Position numbers and translations under genes: made by a program. Positions 46,901 to 57,342 of a DNA stretch of 64,000 nucleotides are shown here, piece by piece (positions within the stretch are counted from its first letter, which is position 1; every line of letters begins with the position of its first letter). This stretch comes from Euonymus europaeus (taxonomy: Eukaryota > Streptophyta > Magnoliopsida > Celastrales > Celastraceae). The notes under the pieces were generated by a model. It did not search any database and had not been told where the DNA came from. It saw nothing but the letters and a program-made list of their open reading frames with translations. Location: NCBI GenBank assembly GCA_963580455.1, contig OY756967.1, forward strand, positions 5,726,501 to 5,790,500. Reading direction: 5' to 3'.

Positions 46901-48258
46901 GAACCTCATTTGTCACATAATTGATATCTGATTTGAATCTTTCAATCTTTAAATTAGTTATCAATTCTTTCTAGCTACTCTCATGCTAACTATTCAGAAT
47001 TTCCTGTAGCAAATAAGTGTTATTAAATTATTGTCTTGAGTCTCCACCAGTAATGTTGTTTGTTCTCTAATCATTTTGGTACCTTACAGTTGGTCGGTTG
47101 CTACTTTGTATTGGTCAATTGTACCATCTTTATTGTCCATGCCAATAATCCTATGCAAGGTTTATGCCATCATTATTATTGCCCATGCCAATGATCCTGA
47201 GCAACTTTTTATCCCATCCTTAATGTAGGAACTTTACCGGCTTGGTTGTGTGAACTTATTTTTCTCTCCCTTGTATAGTTACACTGATCCACCTTAGTGC
47301 CTGTAATTTGGATAGTTTAAATTTCTCACCATGATGATGATTCTCCAACATTTTGTGCAAATAAACATGAAACACTCTCTTGGTTTTTTGGGAAAAAATT
47401 TATCGCTCTTTGAGGTTTGATGTGATTAGAGAATAGGTAGGGTGCAAGTTGGCCTTATCTCATGGGAAGCGATTCCAGTCTGATAGAATTAGGGTGTTCT
47501 ATTTTTTTCCTTTCCTGAGCTAAAGGCGCAATGGAGCTGAATCAACTCAAGAAACTGGGCTATCTGCATTGATGGATGCAGCATTTAATGCTTAAGTTCT
47601 TTGAGTTTGAACCATTAAGACATGCAATTTCAAACAATTGCTATTACTAGAAGATGCAGTTATAGCTGACTGACTTGTTATCAATTTGGAACTACTATTA
47701 ATTATTATCTATCCTCGTAAAATTGTTGCAGTTAATTTGAAACCATTGCGAGTGCCCTGGCCTGGGATCACTGATAACTAGTCTCCAACATGATCTTGTT
47801 GACAAAAGGATTATTTGGTTTTGTTTGAAAATTTCATTAGTTTCTTTCTTTTTTTAATCTGTTCGTTTTTTGAAAATTTTATCGCAATTCGCAAGTATTG
47901 ATTACAATATTGGCAAAGAAGCTTTAATTTGGATTCTTGATTGTTTATCGAGATAACTTTTCATTTAGAAACGGAATGTTATACTGAAGGGGAACTCGTA
48001 TGGTAAAAGAAATACTTAGAATTCATTTGCAGTGTGCCACTCTCCTCCATGTGGACTCTTCTGTACTCTGTATTGAATGGAAACATGCCTCCAGGTTAAC
48101 ATGGTAGTTACCCTTACCTGCTAACTAGGCTAACTAGCATCACTTTTATGTTGTGCAGGTATAGATTGAGTTTTGGCTGCAATGACAAGCTGCAGCTTGG
48201 ATCACTTATTGCCTCTTTTACACGAGCCCGGTCTGCCCTGGTTGCGGCTGCAAAGTAG
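34990..48258 (+). CDS. RFC3: Replication factor C subunit 3 (clamp loader)
   Basis: A small AAA+ subunit of nuclear RFC, which loads PCNA onto primed DNA. Exons by frame and GT/AG borders: 34990-35176, 35568-35784, 36976-37055, 37133-37292, 43310-43391, 45514-45643, 45731-45794, 45876-45944, 48159-48258; total 1089 nt, 362 residues, close to the usual size. Seen: PWVEKYRP near residue 45, Walker A GPPGTGKT (79-86), Walker B LLDESD (144-149), SRC arginine finger (188-190), sensor 2 region GDMRKALN (232-239), and the collar domain ending RSALVAAAK. Walker B has Ser where family members usually have Ala; Asp146 and Glu147 are kept. Intron 4 (37293-43309) holds the antisense Copia-3; all exons remain open and phases agree, so correct splicing would give a normal protein. 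Confidence 0.95.
37416..37600 (-). repeat. Copia-3 left (3') LTR
   Basis: 185 bp, identical by eye to the right LTR; short for a plant copia element. Confidence 0.95.
37608..41724 (-). pseudogene. gag-pol: Copia-3 gag-pol, interrupted twice
   Basis: Starts at MASPIDTPV (ATG at 41724). Gag core with [11 protein letters not shown], an RG-rich stretch, a CCHC knuckle ([14 protein letters not shown]), protease [10 protein letters not shown], pre-integrase HSRLGHP, integrase ([15 protein letters not shown]), then RT with YVDD (about 38560) and RNase H ([13 protein letters not shown]), ending near 37608. Break 1: TAG at 39874-39876 within the conserved [13 protein letters not shown] motif of integrase. 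Break 2: a 7-bp tandem duplication at about 38384-38397 shifts the frame just after the [11 protein letters not shown] motif of RT. The three open pieces are 639, 504 and 260 codons. Otherwise nothing is worn, matching the young LTRs. Copia lineage not assigned. Confidence 0.93.
41929..42320. repeat. Direct repeats in the Copia-3 leader
   Basis: Between primer site and gag two repeat pairs are seen: GCTGCCTCCCAA...GAAGGTCCTGCAGCC twice (41929-42005) and GCGAGCGCTACACCATCGCG twice (about 42234 and 42290), with GGCAGATCGATCGTCG also repeated. GC-rich and unlike the surrounding intron. Confidence 0.75.
42483..42667 (-). repeat. Copia-3 right (5') LTR
   Basis: 185 bp followed by the target duplication GAACT; next to the primer site on its left. 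Confidence 0.95.
43982..44060 (+). repeat. SINE-like Pol III promoter in RFC3 intron 5
   Basis: A-box-like TGCATGAGTTGG (43988-43999) and B-box-like AGTTTGAGTCT (44031-44041) at tRNA-like spacing. Ends of the element were not defined. Confidence 0.4.
44550..45330. repeat. Possible MITE relic with GGCGCA/GCGCC ends in RFC3 intron 5
   Basis: CAGGCGCACAAGCACACCTGG near the left end and CGGGCATGCGCCTTGGG near the right end look like diverged inverted GC-rich arms around an AT-rich interior. No clear target duplication. Confidence 0.3.
46135..46205 (-). repeat. SINE-like fragment, minus strand, RFC3 intron 8
   Basis: The minus strand carries a perfect B-box GGTTCGATTCC (46148-46158) after GGTGGCCAGCTCC and a CTTACATTGTACAAGG stretch. 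Looks like the tRNA-related head of a SINE; no tail defined. Confidence 0.4.
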
Positions 48259-49017
48259 TAAAATTTGCTCAGATGTTGGTCTCAGTATCTCCCTTAGTGA
48301 TACAAAGTAGATGCAACTTACGAGTTTGGAATGGTCTCTTCCATTTCTCATATGGGATTTAAATATTTGGTTTATGTATGGAATCATGCCATGTTTAATG
48401 AAGGCGCCCATTTTCCATTTTATGCATTGTGATCTTTTATACTACAAGATCGGATGGACGAATGATGCAGTGGTGATAAATGACCCTAGACTAAATAGTT
48501 TATATTGTTTCATTCTGTTATAATATCATATTTAATTGTAAAACTAACTATGAAATATAATTTTACAATGAAATATTATAATGAAAATACAGATGATGAG
48601 GCTCGAGAAAAATAAATAATGAAGATGAGGGTAAGCTATACCAAACTAAAAATTCAAATACTTGTAGCACAGTGCAACACAAAAAATAAGATTGATGTCG
48701 GAAATAGTATGTATTGTTCAACTTCGAAACGGAAGTTTATTATTACCGTCTTGTTTATGATTTCTTGTAGTAAAAAATCTTTTGGCAAAACTGAGCAAAG
48801 GGAAACTCAACCATAGTTCGGGCTATATAATCACATCAAAGCAACAAACTTTTCAGTGGCGGAAATTTCTCAATTTTCATAACAATTGGTCATTTAAGCT
48901 AACTTTGTATCTCAGATATGAGACAATCAAGTACACACCTATCCTTATTCCTTACATAGTTCAAGCAGAGGAACGCAAGGAATTTTATATACATTCAGAT
49001 TTTATCAAGAAATTATA
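48259..49017. other. RFC3 3' UTR and intergenic DNA
   Basis: No further gene seen; AATAAA-like words near 48610 could serve RFC3 polyadenylation. Confidence 0.4.
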
Positions 49018-49498
49018 AGAACAATAAGTGGCGGCTCTGGGGTAGGGCGACCTGGGAAGCCTCCCAAATTTTGAAAAGATTATTAACGTTAAACTAAGCC
49101 CACTAACATTTTTAAGTTCTTTGAGCCCACTTGTAATTTACTGATTGATTATGAATAATTGATTATGTGTTTATTTTCTAATTGTATATGTATTTCGAAT
49201 TTCTTGTTTATCCATTGAAAAATCTGTGGTTGTTTGCTAACTCTACAGACAGCCAAATGCCCTAAATAATTATTCTTTTATTTGGTTTGGTTTTCTTTGT
49301 GGAGTTTATTAGTAAAAATTTTGTGTATTTCAGACAATCAGACTTTCAATTGGATTGCTTTGAAATTTGATCTAAATTTTTAATTCGTGAACCTAATCAC
49401 CTACACCTATAGTATTTTTTGCTATGTTAGATTAATAATTTTACTCAGCTTAATTTTTTTTTGTATTTTTTTTTTTTTTGAGATTTTAGGTCACCATT

Positions 49499-49956
49499 GT
49501 GCCTAGAAAGTATAAGTCGGGTTTTGAAAAAAGAAAACAAAAGAAAAAAGAAGAAGAACTCGTTCGATCTTTAGCGGGATTTCTTGATAAATTTTTGCCT
49601 ACTAGACAAAGAGGGGGGCTCAACATCTAACGTCGAAGAAGAAATAAATCAACCGGTGATGAGTAAGAAAGCCTATTGAAGTACTAAATCATTTGTAAAC
49701 AATGGATGGTGATTTTCCAAATGTATGGATTTCATGTAGGATATTGTTGACCATTCCAGTAACGATAGCCTCCGCAGAGAGAAGTTTTTCAAAATTGAAG
49801 TTTATAAAGTCATATCTTCAATCCACAATGTCGTAAGAAAGGTTAAATGGATTAGCCATATTGTCAATTGAAAGTGATTTTGCAGAAAAAATTGATTACA
49901 GTAACGTGATTAGTGATTTTGCATCTCAAAATGCTAGAAGAGTCATATTTCAGTAA
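49499..49956 (+). pseudogene. hAT transposase remnant (N-terminus and dimerisation domain)
   Basis: 49499-49622 encodes PRKYKSGFEKRKQKKKEEEL...LAGFLDKF, like the N-terminus of TTF-type zinc-finger hAT proteins. 49711-49956 encodes the C-terminal dimerisation domain (FPNVWISCRILLTIPVTIAS, AERSFSKLKFIKSYL, RLNGLAILSIE). TAA at 49834-49836 interrupts the domain in frame. The catalytic core is absent. No function expected. Confidence 0.8.
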
Positions 49957-49979
49957 TTTACAACTTCTTTTTTACAAGG

Positions 49980-50002
49980 CCCCCCCCCCCCCCCCCCCCC
50001 CC
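49980..50002. repeat. 23-base poly-C tract
   Basis: Uninterrupted C run next to the right terminus of the hAT element. Confidence 0.9.
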
Positions 50003-50099
50003 TTTAGAGTTCGCCCAGGGCCCCCGAAGACTCAAGTACGCCACTGAGAACAGTTACATTAGTAATACCATTACTAACAAATACACCCAGTACCTTTGA

Positions 50100-51560
50100 T
50101 CGCCATCTTCAAGTTAGAAGACCAACTGAAACCTTGTATAGCTCCAACTTACCAACCGCCACACTTTTCGTCAAATCATCCTCCGAAATTTCATTCCCAC
50201 AAACATTCTTAAGTTTCAACAAACCTTCCTTGAGAACTTGACGGATATAATGATATCTCCTCCGAATGTGTTTAGTATTAGAATTGAAGGTAAAGATTCT
50301 TGACAAGGAATATACCATTCTGACTGTCACTATAGTGAACACCCTTACCACTTTCTTTTTCCAACTCTTCCATCAGTTCTTGCAACTACTCTATCTCATT
50401 CATAGTTTTTGTTATAGCAACATATTTTGCTACAATAGAAGATAAAGCATCAACTTTCTAAATCTTGAAACTCCAAAAAACAATAGTACCTCCCAAGGTA
50501 AAAACATAGTCTATAGTGCTCTACCAACTATCAAAGTCACCAGCCAAATCAACATCTACAAACCCTTCCAACTTCAATACACTTGAAGTAAAGGTCAACT
50601 CATAATCTACAGTTCTAAAAAATTATCTCATAATCCATTTCACAGCCTCTCAGTGCTTCTTTCCTAGATTACTCATATATCTGCTGACCACTACATGAGC
50701 AATATCTGGTCTAGTGTAAGTTATTGCATACATAAGGTAACCAATAGTAGAAGCATAAGGAAACTTAATCATATGCTCCCACTCTTCATCACTTCTTGGT
50801 GATTGACCCTTACACAACTTGAAATGACTTCCCAAAGGTATAGCAATTGGCTTTGCTTTATCCATATTGAACCTGCTCAAAACTTGTCACATATTCAGAT
50901 TGAGAAAGTTTTAGTGTATCGTTGGTTATGTCTCTTGTAATTCTCATTTCAAATTATTGTCACATATTTCGTTGTTCTAAGGATTTTCTTAGCATTTCCC
51001 AAATTCTTCATTTCAAATTGACTTGACAACTACTGTTTCAAATTATTAATATGCTTGATGCTTGATCCTGTAATCAACATGTCATTGACATACATAGCAA
51101 AAAAAAATATAAGTTGTCAAGCCATTTAAAATAACAACAATGGTCTTGTTCACTTTTCGTGTAATTTGAACTGATCATGAAGTTGTCAAAATTCGGATTC
51201 CATTGTCTTAGAGCCTACTTTAAACCTTACAAACTCTTCTTCAGTTTACAAACAAGTTTTATTTTCTCTATACTAAGAACGCCTCTGGAGAAAAGCTGTC
51301 TTTACATCTAATTGCATCAGTTGTAAATTCTCACTAGTCACCATTCCTAGTACCATCCTAAATATAGACATCTTTACAACAGGTGAATTCTTTTTAGAAT
51401 AATCGATGTCATATCTTAGTTCAAAGCCTTTCACAACAAGTATGGCCTTGTACCATTTCTTGTCATCATGTTATGTGTAACTTCTACAAAGCTTTCTAGC
51501 TCACCATTATCAGTCAACAAGATATAATAATAATAATAAAAGAATAATGATTAGACGCTC
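50100..51560 (-). pseudogene. Copia RT-RNase H relic (Tnt1-like)
   Basis: Minus-strand remains in copia order: near 51450 the RT entry region, near 51220 a VCKLKKSL.GLK-like stretch, near 51080 the catalytic box reading YVND instead of YVDD, 50650-50880 a well-kept block (RFNMDKAKPIAIPLGSHFKL, YTRPDIAHVV) and 50109-50351 the RNase H tail (NTKHIRRRYHYIRQVL). Numerous stops and frame changes. The closest relative in this window is Copia-2. LTRs were not found; the hAT element adjoins its 3' side. Confidence 0.8.
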
Positions 51561-51998
51561 TTACTATTCTAGTAGGCCTCCATAGAGCAATTGGAGGAGT
51601 GGTTGGTTCATAATCATCATATGAAATGATAGGAATGTCTACTTCCTGCTCACCTGATGTAGACTTAGGAATGCCGGTATGAACCGTTTAAGCTACGACA
51701 TGCGTAGCCACCTAAATCTATAAGTGTCAAAGCAAGAGGCTTTGAGATCGAAGACTTTGGCCTGCGGAAAGTCCCCTTAGGCGTTCAAAACACAGTTTCC
51801 AACTTTAGAAAATTCTATGTGTAATGCTTATTACGCCAACAAGATACCTATGGGTTATTTATTTTCAATAAAAGAATAATTTTTTTTAATTCATATGACT
51901 ATGTTAGTCCTTGTTTGATTATCAAAGAGGCTTCAATTTACTAATTAAATATATTAGTGAAGGAAAAAGACTAAGTGAGTCTTAGTTCTTAGCCAAAA

Positions 51999-52205
51999 AG
52001 GCTAAGTTCTACTACAAGTTAAAAAGACTAGTAAAAAATGTCGAAGAGGCTAAGTCCTACTATTGGTTAAAGAGACGAGTACAAAATGTCAAAGATGCTA
52101 AATTCTATTACTAGTTAAAAAGACTAGTACAAAATGTCGAAGAAACTAAATTTTACTACTTGGTAAAGGGACTGGTACAAAATCTCGAAGAGGCTAAATC
52201 CTACA
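51999..52205. repeat. 48-bp minisatellite, about 4.3 copies
   Basis: Units start at 51999, 52047, 52095, 52143 and 52191 (partial). Each carries GGCTAARTYCTAYTA, a GTTAAARAGAC block and AGTACAAAATGTCGAAG with substitutions only. Confidence 0.9.
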
Positions 52206-52543
52206 ATTAATATTGAATAATGGTGGGAAAAAATTCTTGAAAAATAAAGCATACCTCTCTTGACTACGTGGTCCTCAACCAAAGTACTGCCTAGAGCTGG
52301 GAATTTCAAGTGTTGGTATCTGCGCATATACTTCTTAGATTTGAGCAAGGATGAGCTGGCCACTAGAAGAAGTTCTCTGACCAAGTAGCATGTTCTGTAG
52401 GAATCCCAATAGCCATAAGGGTATAACCACACCAAGTCCAAAGTATTTATTGGATTGATGGAAAGACTCTTCCTACATTTTTCGAAACATTCTACTAAGC
52501 TTGACTCCATGGCTTTTATCTTCTCTTTTTCGACTCTAGACAT
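52124..52543 (-). CDS. Unrecognised 139-codon open frame
   Basis: Open frame from MSRVEKEKIKAMESSLVECF to the minisatellite, which encodes its last 25 or so residues (ILYQSLYQVVKFSFF). I do not recognise a family. It has no visible splice partners and may be retroelement debris or chance. Confidence 0.15.
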   Translation of the reverse strand: MSRVEKEKIKAMESSLVECFEKCRKSLSINPINTLDLVWLYPYGYWDSYRTCYLVRELLLVASSSLLKSKKYMRRYQHLKFPALGSTLVEDHVVKRGMLYFSRIFSHHYSILIVGFSLFEILYQSLYQVVKFSFFDILY

Positions 52544-52639
52544 TGATCCTACGTTTTGGAAAGCTCAGGAGAAGGAAATCAAGTTCTTGAGCTTCCCATA
52601 GCAAAACCTGCAAATCAAAAAAGGTACGAGTCAAACTCA

Positions 52640-55150
52640 GTAAATATTGAAGATGGTCCTTTGGACACTAAATGACAATTTAGAAAAAATAGAAAGCAAC
52701 CTAAGAATGGGAAACCAATGGGGGTTGGCAAGCCCTACTGCTCCGAGGGGGCTGCACGGCCACGAAGGGGAGCCAGCACACCCTAAAAGGGGGTTACAAT
52801 GCCAAAAGGGGGGTCCAGACCCTAAAGTAGGGTGCGACCTCGAGGGGGATTGCACGCCCCCTAAAGGGGGTAAATTCTTAAAGAAAGCCTTTAGATTTAT
52901 CCTAATATTCTTAGGATAAATTAAAAGGGGAGGAGTATTTGTGGAAGATGTGCACATATAGAGCCTTTAGGAGGGCATTCCTCCGTGACATGGATAATCT
53001 ACTTCTTACCGATGTCCTGAACAGTTCCAATTGCTCCATTATCTAAGGAGGTAATAGTTTAGAAAAAATTAATGCAAGAGGTTGACCAACAATGCAATTG
53101 CACCCAATTTGCAAAACTACACCTAACTTTCAATGCACTATAAATACATGTGTCATTCAGACATTGTGAAAGAGACTCACTTATTTTTTTTAATAAAATA
53201 TTAGACATCTTATGGATGTAGGTAAATTTTCAAAATTTGTATATCAGTTATTACTTTATTGTTTACCTTCTTTTATATTGAATTTATCTTCGGTGTGAAA
53301 ATTGCATCAATAGTGATTGTGACAAATATGCTAATTGTGTTTTGTTCCCTGAATTAACAAATATCTTAGTATATATCATAAAATTATTAATTATTTCTGC
53401 GTAATGGAACATCTAAAGTGTATAAGTATTGATTATGATATATGAAATATTATGAGCGTGCTAGTATTTATTGTCGGTCCAAATAATGATTGATGATTAT
53501 GCACTAATATGATCTTCTATCAAGCAAGTTGTGTGCGTCTTTAAAAAAATACAAAAATTTTTGATTCGGGATTTTTCTTCTTGAAAAATACTTCAATATT
53601 TTCTAAGTGTCACTACAAGCATTAATAGAAACTTAACACCAAAATGTAAGACCTTCTATTGAAATGACTAAAAAATAATACATCATGGAATGTACTGAAA
53701 TTTTATTGAAGCGTGTAGAAAAATATGTTTTACAAGCTAAAAACAGAAGAATTGTCGTTAAGGCTACAATCTCCTGGTTTGATGATCTTGACTATGTGAA
53801 GAGTGGTAGATCGTGTGCTTCTATATGCTATCTAGATTCTTGAATTACTCGTCCACTTTGAAAAAAAAGGTCCTGTATATTGGTGGACCACTTGCAATTG
53901 ATCAGCTTGTGTGTTGTGTTCTCTGTAATTGTTAATGAACAATATGCACAAAGCACACTCTAATCCTTTGAAAAGAAGGACACTTACACATTGTTGATGT
54001 TTGAGATAGTGGATGATCACCTTTGATTGTGGATGAAGAAAACTCATGACTTCTAGATTGAGTTTCATGACTGGTTGTGGGAAAAGTTTCGAGTGGTGAA
54101 GGTATAGGAGTTCCTTGATTTTAACTCCTTGGTTGTGGCATAATAATAGAAAGTGTCATCGAAAAAAAACTCAGAATGTAGAGGCTTTAAACTCCGTGAT
54201 CTTGTACGCCTCCTTAATTATACCTGGTTAGAAACTCATTTTGTTGCTAACAGAAGGTGCTTTCATAAAAGGACACATTTCAAAATTTAAACCCATGAAT
54301 ATAGCCTTTTTGAAACTGCTGTCTTCGGACACTCCTAAATTTTGGTAACATATATATGAATTTCATACTAGACTAAACCTTAATGCCTACAAAACAGCCA
54401 AATTGTTAGAGAAAATTACTCCTTGTTTTGCAAAAATCAAGCGTTAATTTTTTGCCAAAGTTCACATTCATGTTAGGGGATGTCTAGAAGTCATTTTTAG
54501 TATAAACAAGATCTCAAACTATTTCCAAAAATAATTTATGATTGTCGTTGATATGTATTACATAAAAAATAGTTAAAACTAGAGTTGGACATGGGTCAGA
54601 TCAACTATTTATCGGCCAAAAAATTGACCAACCAACTTTCAAAAAAGCATTATAGTTATGGTCTGGTACACACTAAGACTTTTTAATTTTTTGAATAATT
54701 CGTTCAAGATTGAACAATTTCAAACATTCAAAAATTATACTTTATGTACTATTCTTAAATGTCTAATTTGTTAAACATTTAAGAACAATAAATAAAAGAG
54801 TTAGGACTTTTTAAACATTTAATTCGGCCACCAGTAATAAAGCCCATTATTAATAATTACTTATGTAGTGTTTACTGTAACAGTAATAACAGGAAACATC
54901 ACTAAAAGCCAATTGGCCAAAATGATTCTAGAAATTGAAGGCTACCACCAAAATTGGAGGAAATTTCTTACTGAATTTCGTATACAACCCACCCAATGAC
55001 ATACATCACCAATACATCCATTCTACTTGTTTAGTTGATAGTATATTTGACAGAATATAAATTAACGTAGAATATAAACTGTATAAATGCTTAACCAAAC
55101 AGACGTTATGTATTTACATATTGCCTCACATATCTTAGGTGGGCACACTC
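52640..55150. other. Intergenic stretch with a GGGGG-rich repeat patch, no supported gene
   Basis: 52700-52880 has repeated blocks such as CCCTAAAAGGGGG, GCCAAAAGGGGGG and CCCCTAAAGGGGG, probably part of a retroelement LTR or leader. CACTACAAGC at 53611 may be a lone CACTA end. The rest is AT-rich and featureless. Confidence 0.4.
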
Positions 55151-55206
55151 ACTGACTTCTGCGTCTCGTGTTACCCTTTGATGCGAAGACTTGAAAACAA
55201 ATTCAA

Positions 55207-56626
55207 TCAAAACGGCTTCTGCGGGTACATGAACATGTCCTGGAGCTGCCACGTTTGATTATTTCCCTGGAACTGCGACACAAATGCCCTGTTGTTGCTG
55301 TTATTCATGGTGGGCTCGATGTAATTATAAGAGAAATCCAGAGCATTTAAATTTCCCCAGTCCATCAACTTGGGCTCACTCTGAACCTCAGCTGTGAATT
55401 CCGGTGACACCACGTGCTCCGAGCAGCTAGAATCCGTATTCAGCCTCGGGATCGAGTCGGAAGTACTGTCGAAGTACATGTAATCATTCACAGTCGCACT
55501 GACTGCCGGAGCTGGCGGTAGCTGTAAATGCTCCATGCAACTTGTCATTATCTCCGGTTTCTTCTCCTCAGTCTCCGCCACGTTTGTCTTCCGGTTTACG
55601 ACTGGCCCTTGCTTCTCCACGGTGCCCTTCTTGTTGTATATGCGACACAATACCCAGTCGTCCAACTGCAAAAGAATCATGACCGTTCAATCAATCTTAC
55701 TTTTCATTGACAATTACAATTACCAGATAAAAAGAATATATTTTCCTAAACCAGAAAGAAATTGACCGATCAACTTTGCCACCTTGGCTTACGTGATTTC
55801 ATTTGGTCTTATATAGTAGTTTATTATTAGCCGTCTAATTGTATAAATGTAACAGCCCACATTGTTCGACAATCCATAACCACAGGTAGGACATCTCAAG
55901 CTTGCAACGGGACCCACAAAAATCCAAACTAACGAAACGTCTCCGCCGCCTGATTTAACGCAATCTATCTACCTAAGTTGTCAATAAGATTTTACGTCGG
56001 AAAATCACAAAGGCCAATATGGTCATTCTAAGTATCACGAGGATGGTGTAAACGAGAATAGGCTTAATGAGAAGAGTGTGTTGTGTTGTGTGTATACCCT
56101 TAAGCTGTTGTTCTTCTTGTGAATCGATCGATCGACATCCGCTAAGCGATACTCGTGCATGATCCAATTGGTTTTCTCTCCTTTGGGAGCTTTTCCTGTG
56201 TAAAACACCAAAGCCTTCTTGATTCCAACTGGCTTCTGCTGTCCAATCGGCTTGTCAGCCCCGGTAGCCTTCCAGTACCCGGACCCGGCCGCCCGGTTTG
56301 GTCTTGACCCGTTCGGATACTTCCTGTCCCTAGGTGTGAAAAAGTACCATTCCTTTTCACCGTATAAAGCCAGGCCTGTAAAATTCACCAAGATTTAGAT
56401 TAATAAATTATAATAAATTGGGAATAGTAAAATCATATATGGTTGAATATCAAATCCATAATTTACCTGGAAGAACCCAGGGATTGTACTTGTAGAGATC
56501 AATTTCAGCGATGATTGGGACGGCGATCGAATGTGATGCACATTTCCGGCAAAGATAGTGCCTCACGAGCTCCTCATCGGTCGGATGGAACCTGAACCCC
56601 GGTGGTAACTGTAAATCAGTAGTCAT
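55207..56626 (-). CDS. ATAF1-like: ATAF1-type NAC transcription factor
   Basis: Plant-specific nuclear DNA-binding regulator. Exons on the minus strand: 56626-56467, 56375-56098, 55665-55207; total 897 nt, 298 residues; both introns have GT/AG borders. NAC subdomains: [53 protein letters not shown] to [52 protein letters not shown]. The C-terminal activation region keeps ATAF-group motifs: [32 protein letters not shown] and a final [15 protein letters not shown] chosen at [11 protein letters not shown]; an upstream in-frame TTG is not used. The group is known for ABA, drought and wounding responses; that role is inferred here. Trp in NPWVLP where ATAF1 has Glu-containing DPWELP is a minor difference. 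No damage seen. Confidence 0.95.
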
Positions 56627-56747
56627 TCTCAATTCCAATTATACCCCTCCCTTCTTCTTCTTCTTCTTTCTCTAGCTGACTAGCTCCCACTCCGTTCGTT
56701 AAACAATTAAGGCTCTTGAAACTCTACTACGTGAGGGAGCGAGGTGA

Positions 56748-56757
56748 ATTATATAGC
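56748..56757 (-). promoter_or_regulatory. TATA box of the NAC gene
   Basis: CTATATAATT on the minus strand, about 120 bp upstream of the ATG. The 5' UTR contains a GAAGAAGAAG repeat. Confidence 0.6.
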
Positions 56758-56795
56758 GGCGGAGAGGGAGGACAAGTGGTGAGGAGGTTCTAGAA

Positions 56796-56804
56796 AAAAC
56801 GTGG
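56796..56804. promoter_or_regulatory. ABRE-like site near the NAC promoter
   Basis: AACGTGGCG, an ACGTGGC-type ABA-response core about 45 bp beyond the TATA box; a CACGTG G-box also occurs at about 57562. Fits ABA/stress control of ATAF-group genes, by inference. Confidence 0.4.
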
Positions 56805-57195
56805 CGATATCAATTTCTTCCATTTTATGGGCGGTTCGTTTTATTGGAATGCTGACCAAAAGGGACATGTGTCGAGAGCACAAGTGAGGGTGCGTGCGTG
56901 TCGACATCACACAACAGAGGGATTTTGTCACTGCTTACGCCACTTGTTTTGGACTGATGTTGTGGGGCTCGGGTCGGTTTGGGATGTGTCCTCGGGATCC
57001 ATGTAGGGTCGGTCGGGTTTGTTTTTAAGCCTTTTAACGGTGGATGAGCGAGTGACTTGGCAGCAGGAGAGAATAGGTGTTTTCGTAGTATCAAAACTAA
57101 TACTTGGAAAACAATTATGGCAGAATCCCGATTTACTAATTTCCTAGTCGTAAGTAAAACCCGGTTTAGATATTCATCTTTTTGAAAAAAAATTA

Positions 57196-57342
57196 CACTA
57201 CGTCAAAAAAAGCCTATATTAACGGGTAAAAACTGTCATTTATTTTGTCTGTCACATCTTGCACAGACAAAATACCTGTCATAACATGCGACGAATTTTA
57301 ACTGTAATAAAATCTGTCAAGATTAGCTTTTTTGGCATAGTG
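57196..57342. mobile_element. Mini-CACTA element
   Basis: 147 bp with inverted ends CACTACGTCAAAAAAAGC and (complement of the right end) CACTATGCCAAAAAAGC. Non-coding; flanking 3-bp duplication not clear (TTA against TGA). Confidence 0.7.

Larger units (their letters stand above)
49026..50046 (+). mobile_element. Internally deleted hAT element
   Basis: 1021 bp. The ends AAGTGGCGGCTC and TACGCCACTG are inverted copies of a CAGTGGCG-type hAT terminus. The flanks AGAACAAT (49018-49025) and AGAACAGT (50047-50054) agree at seven of eight bases. It keeps both ends of a TTF-type hAT transposase gene and has lost the middle. A run of 23 C (49980-50002) lies near the right end. Confidence 0.85.

Noticed and set aside
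51999..52205. CRISPR-like array
   Set aside because: The 48-bp units are contiguous and diverged throughout, with no constant repeat and unique spacer pattern; this is a plant minisatellite.
52640..52919. Overlapping open frames of 90 and 106 codons on opposite strands
   Set aside because: Driven by GGGGG/CCCCC repeat blocks; no recognisable domain on either strand.
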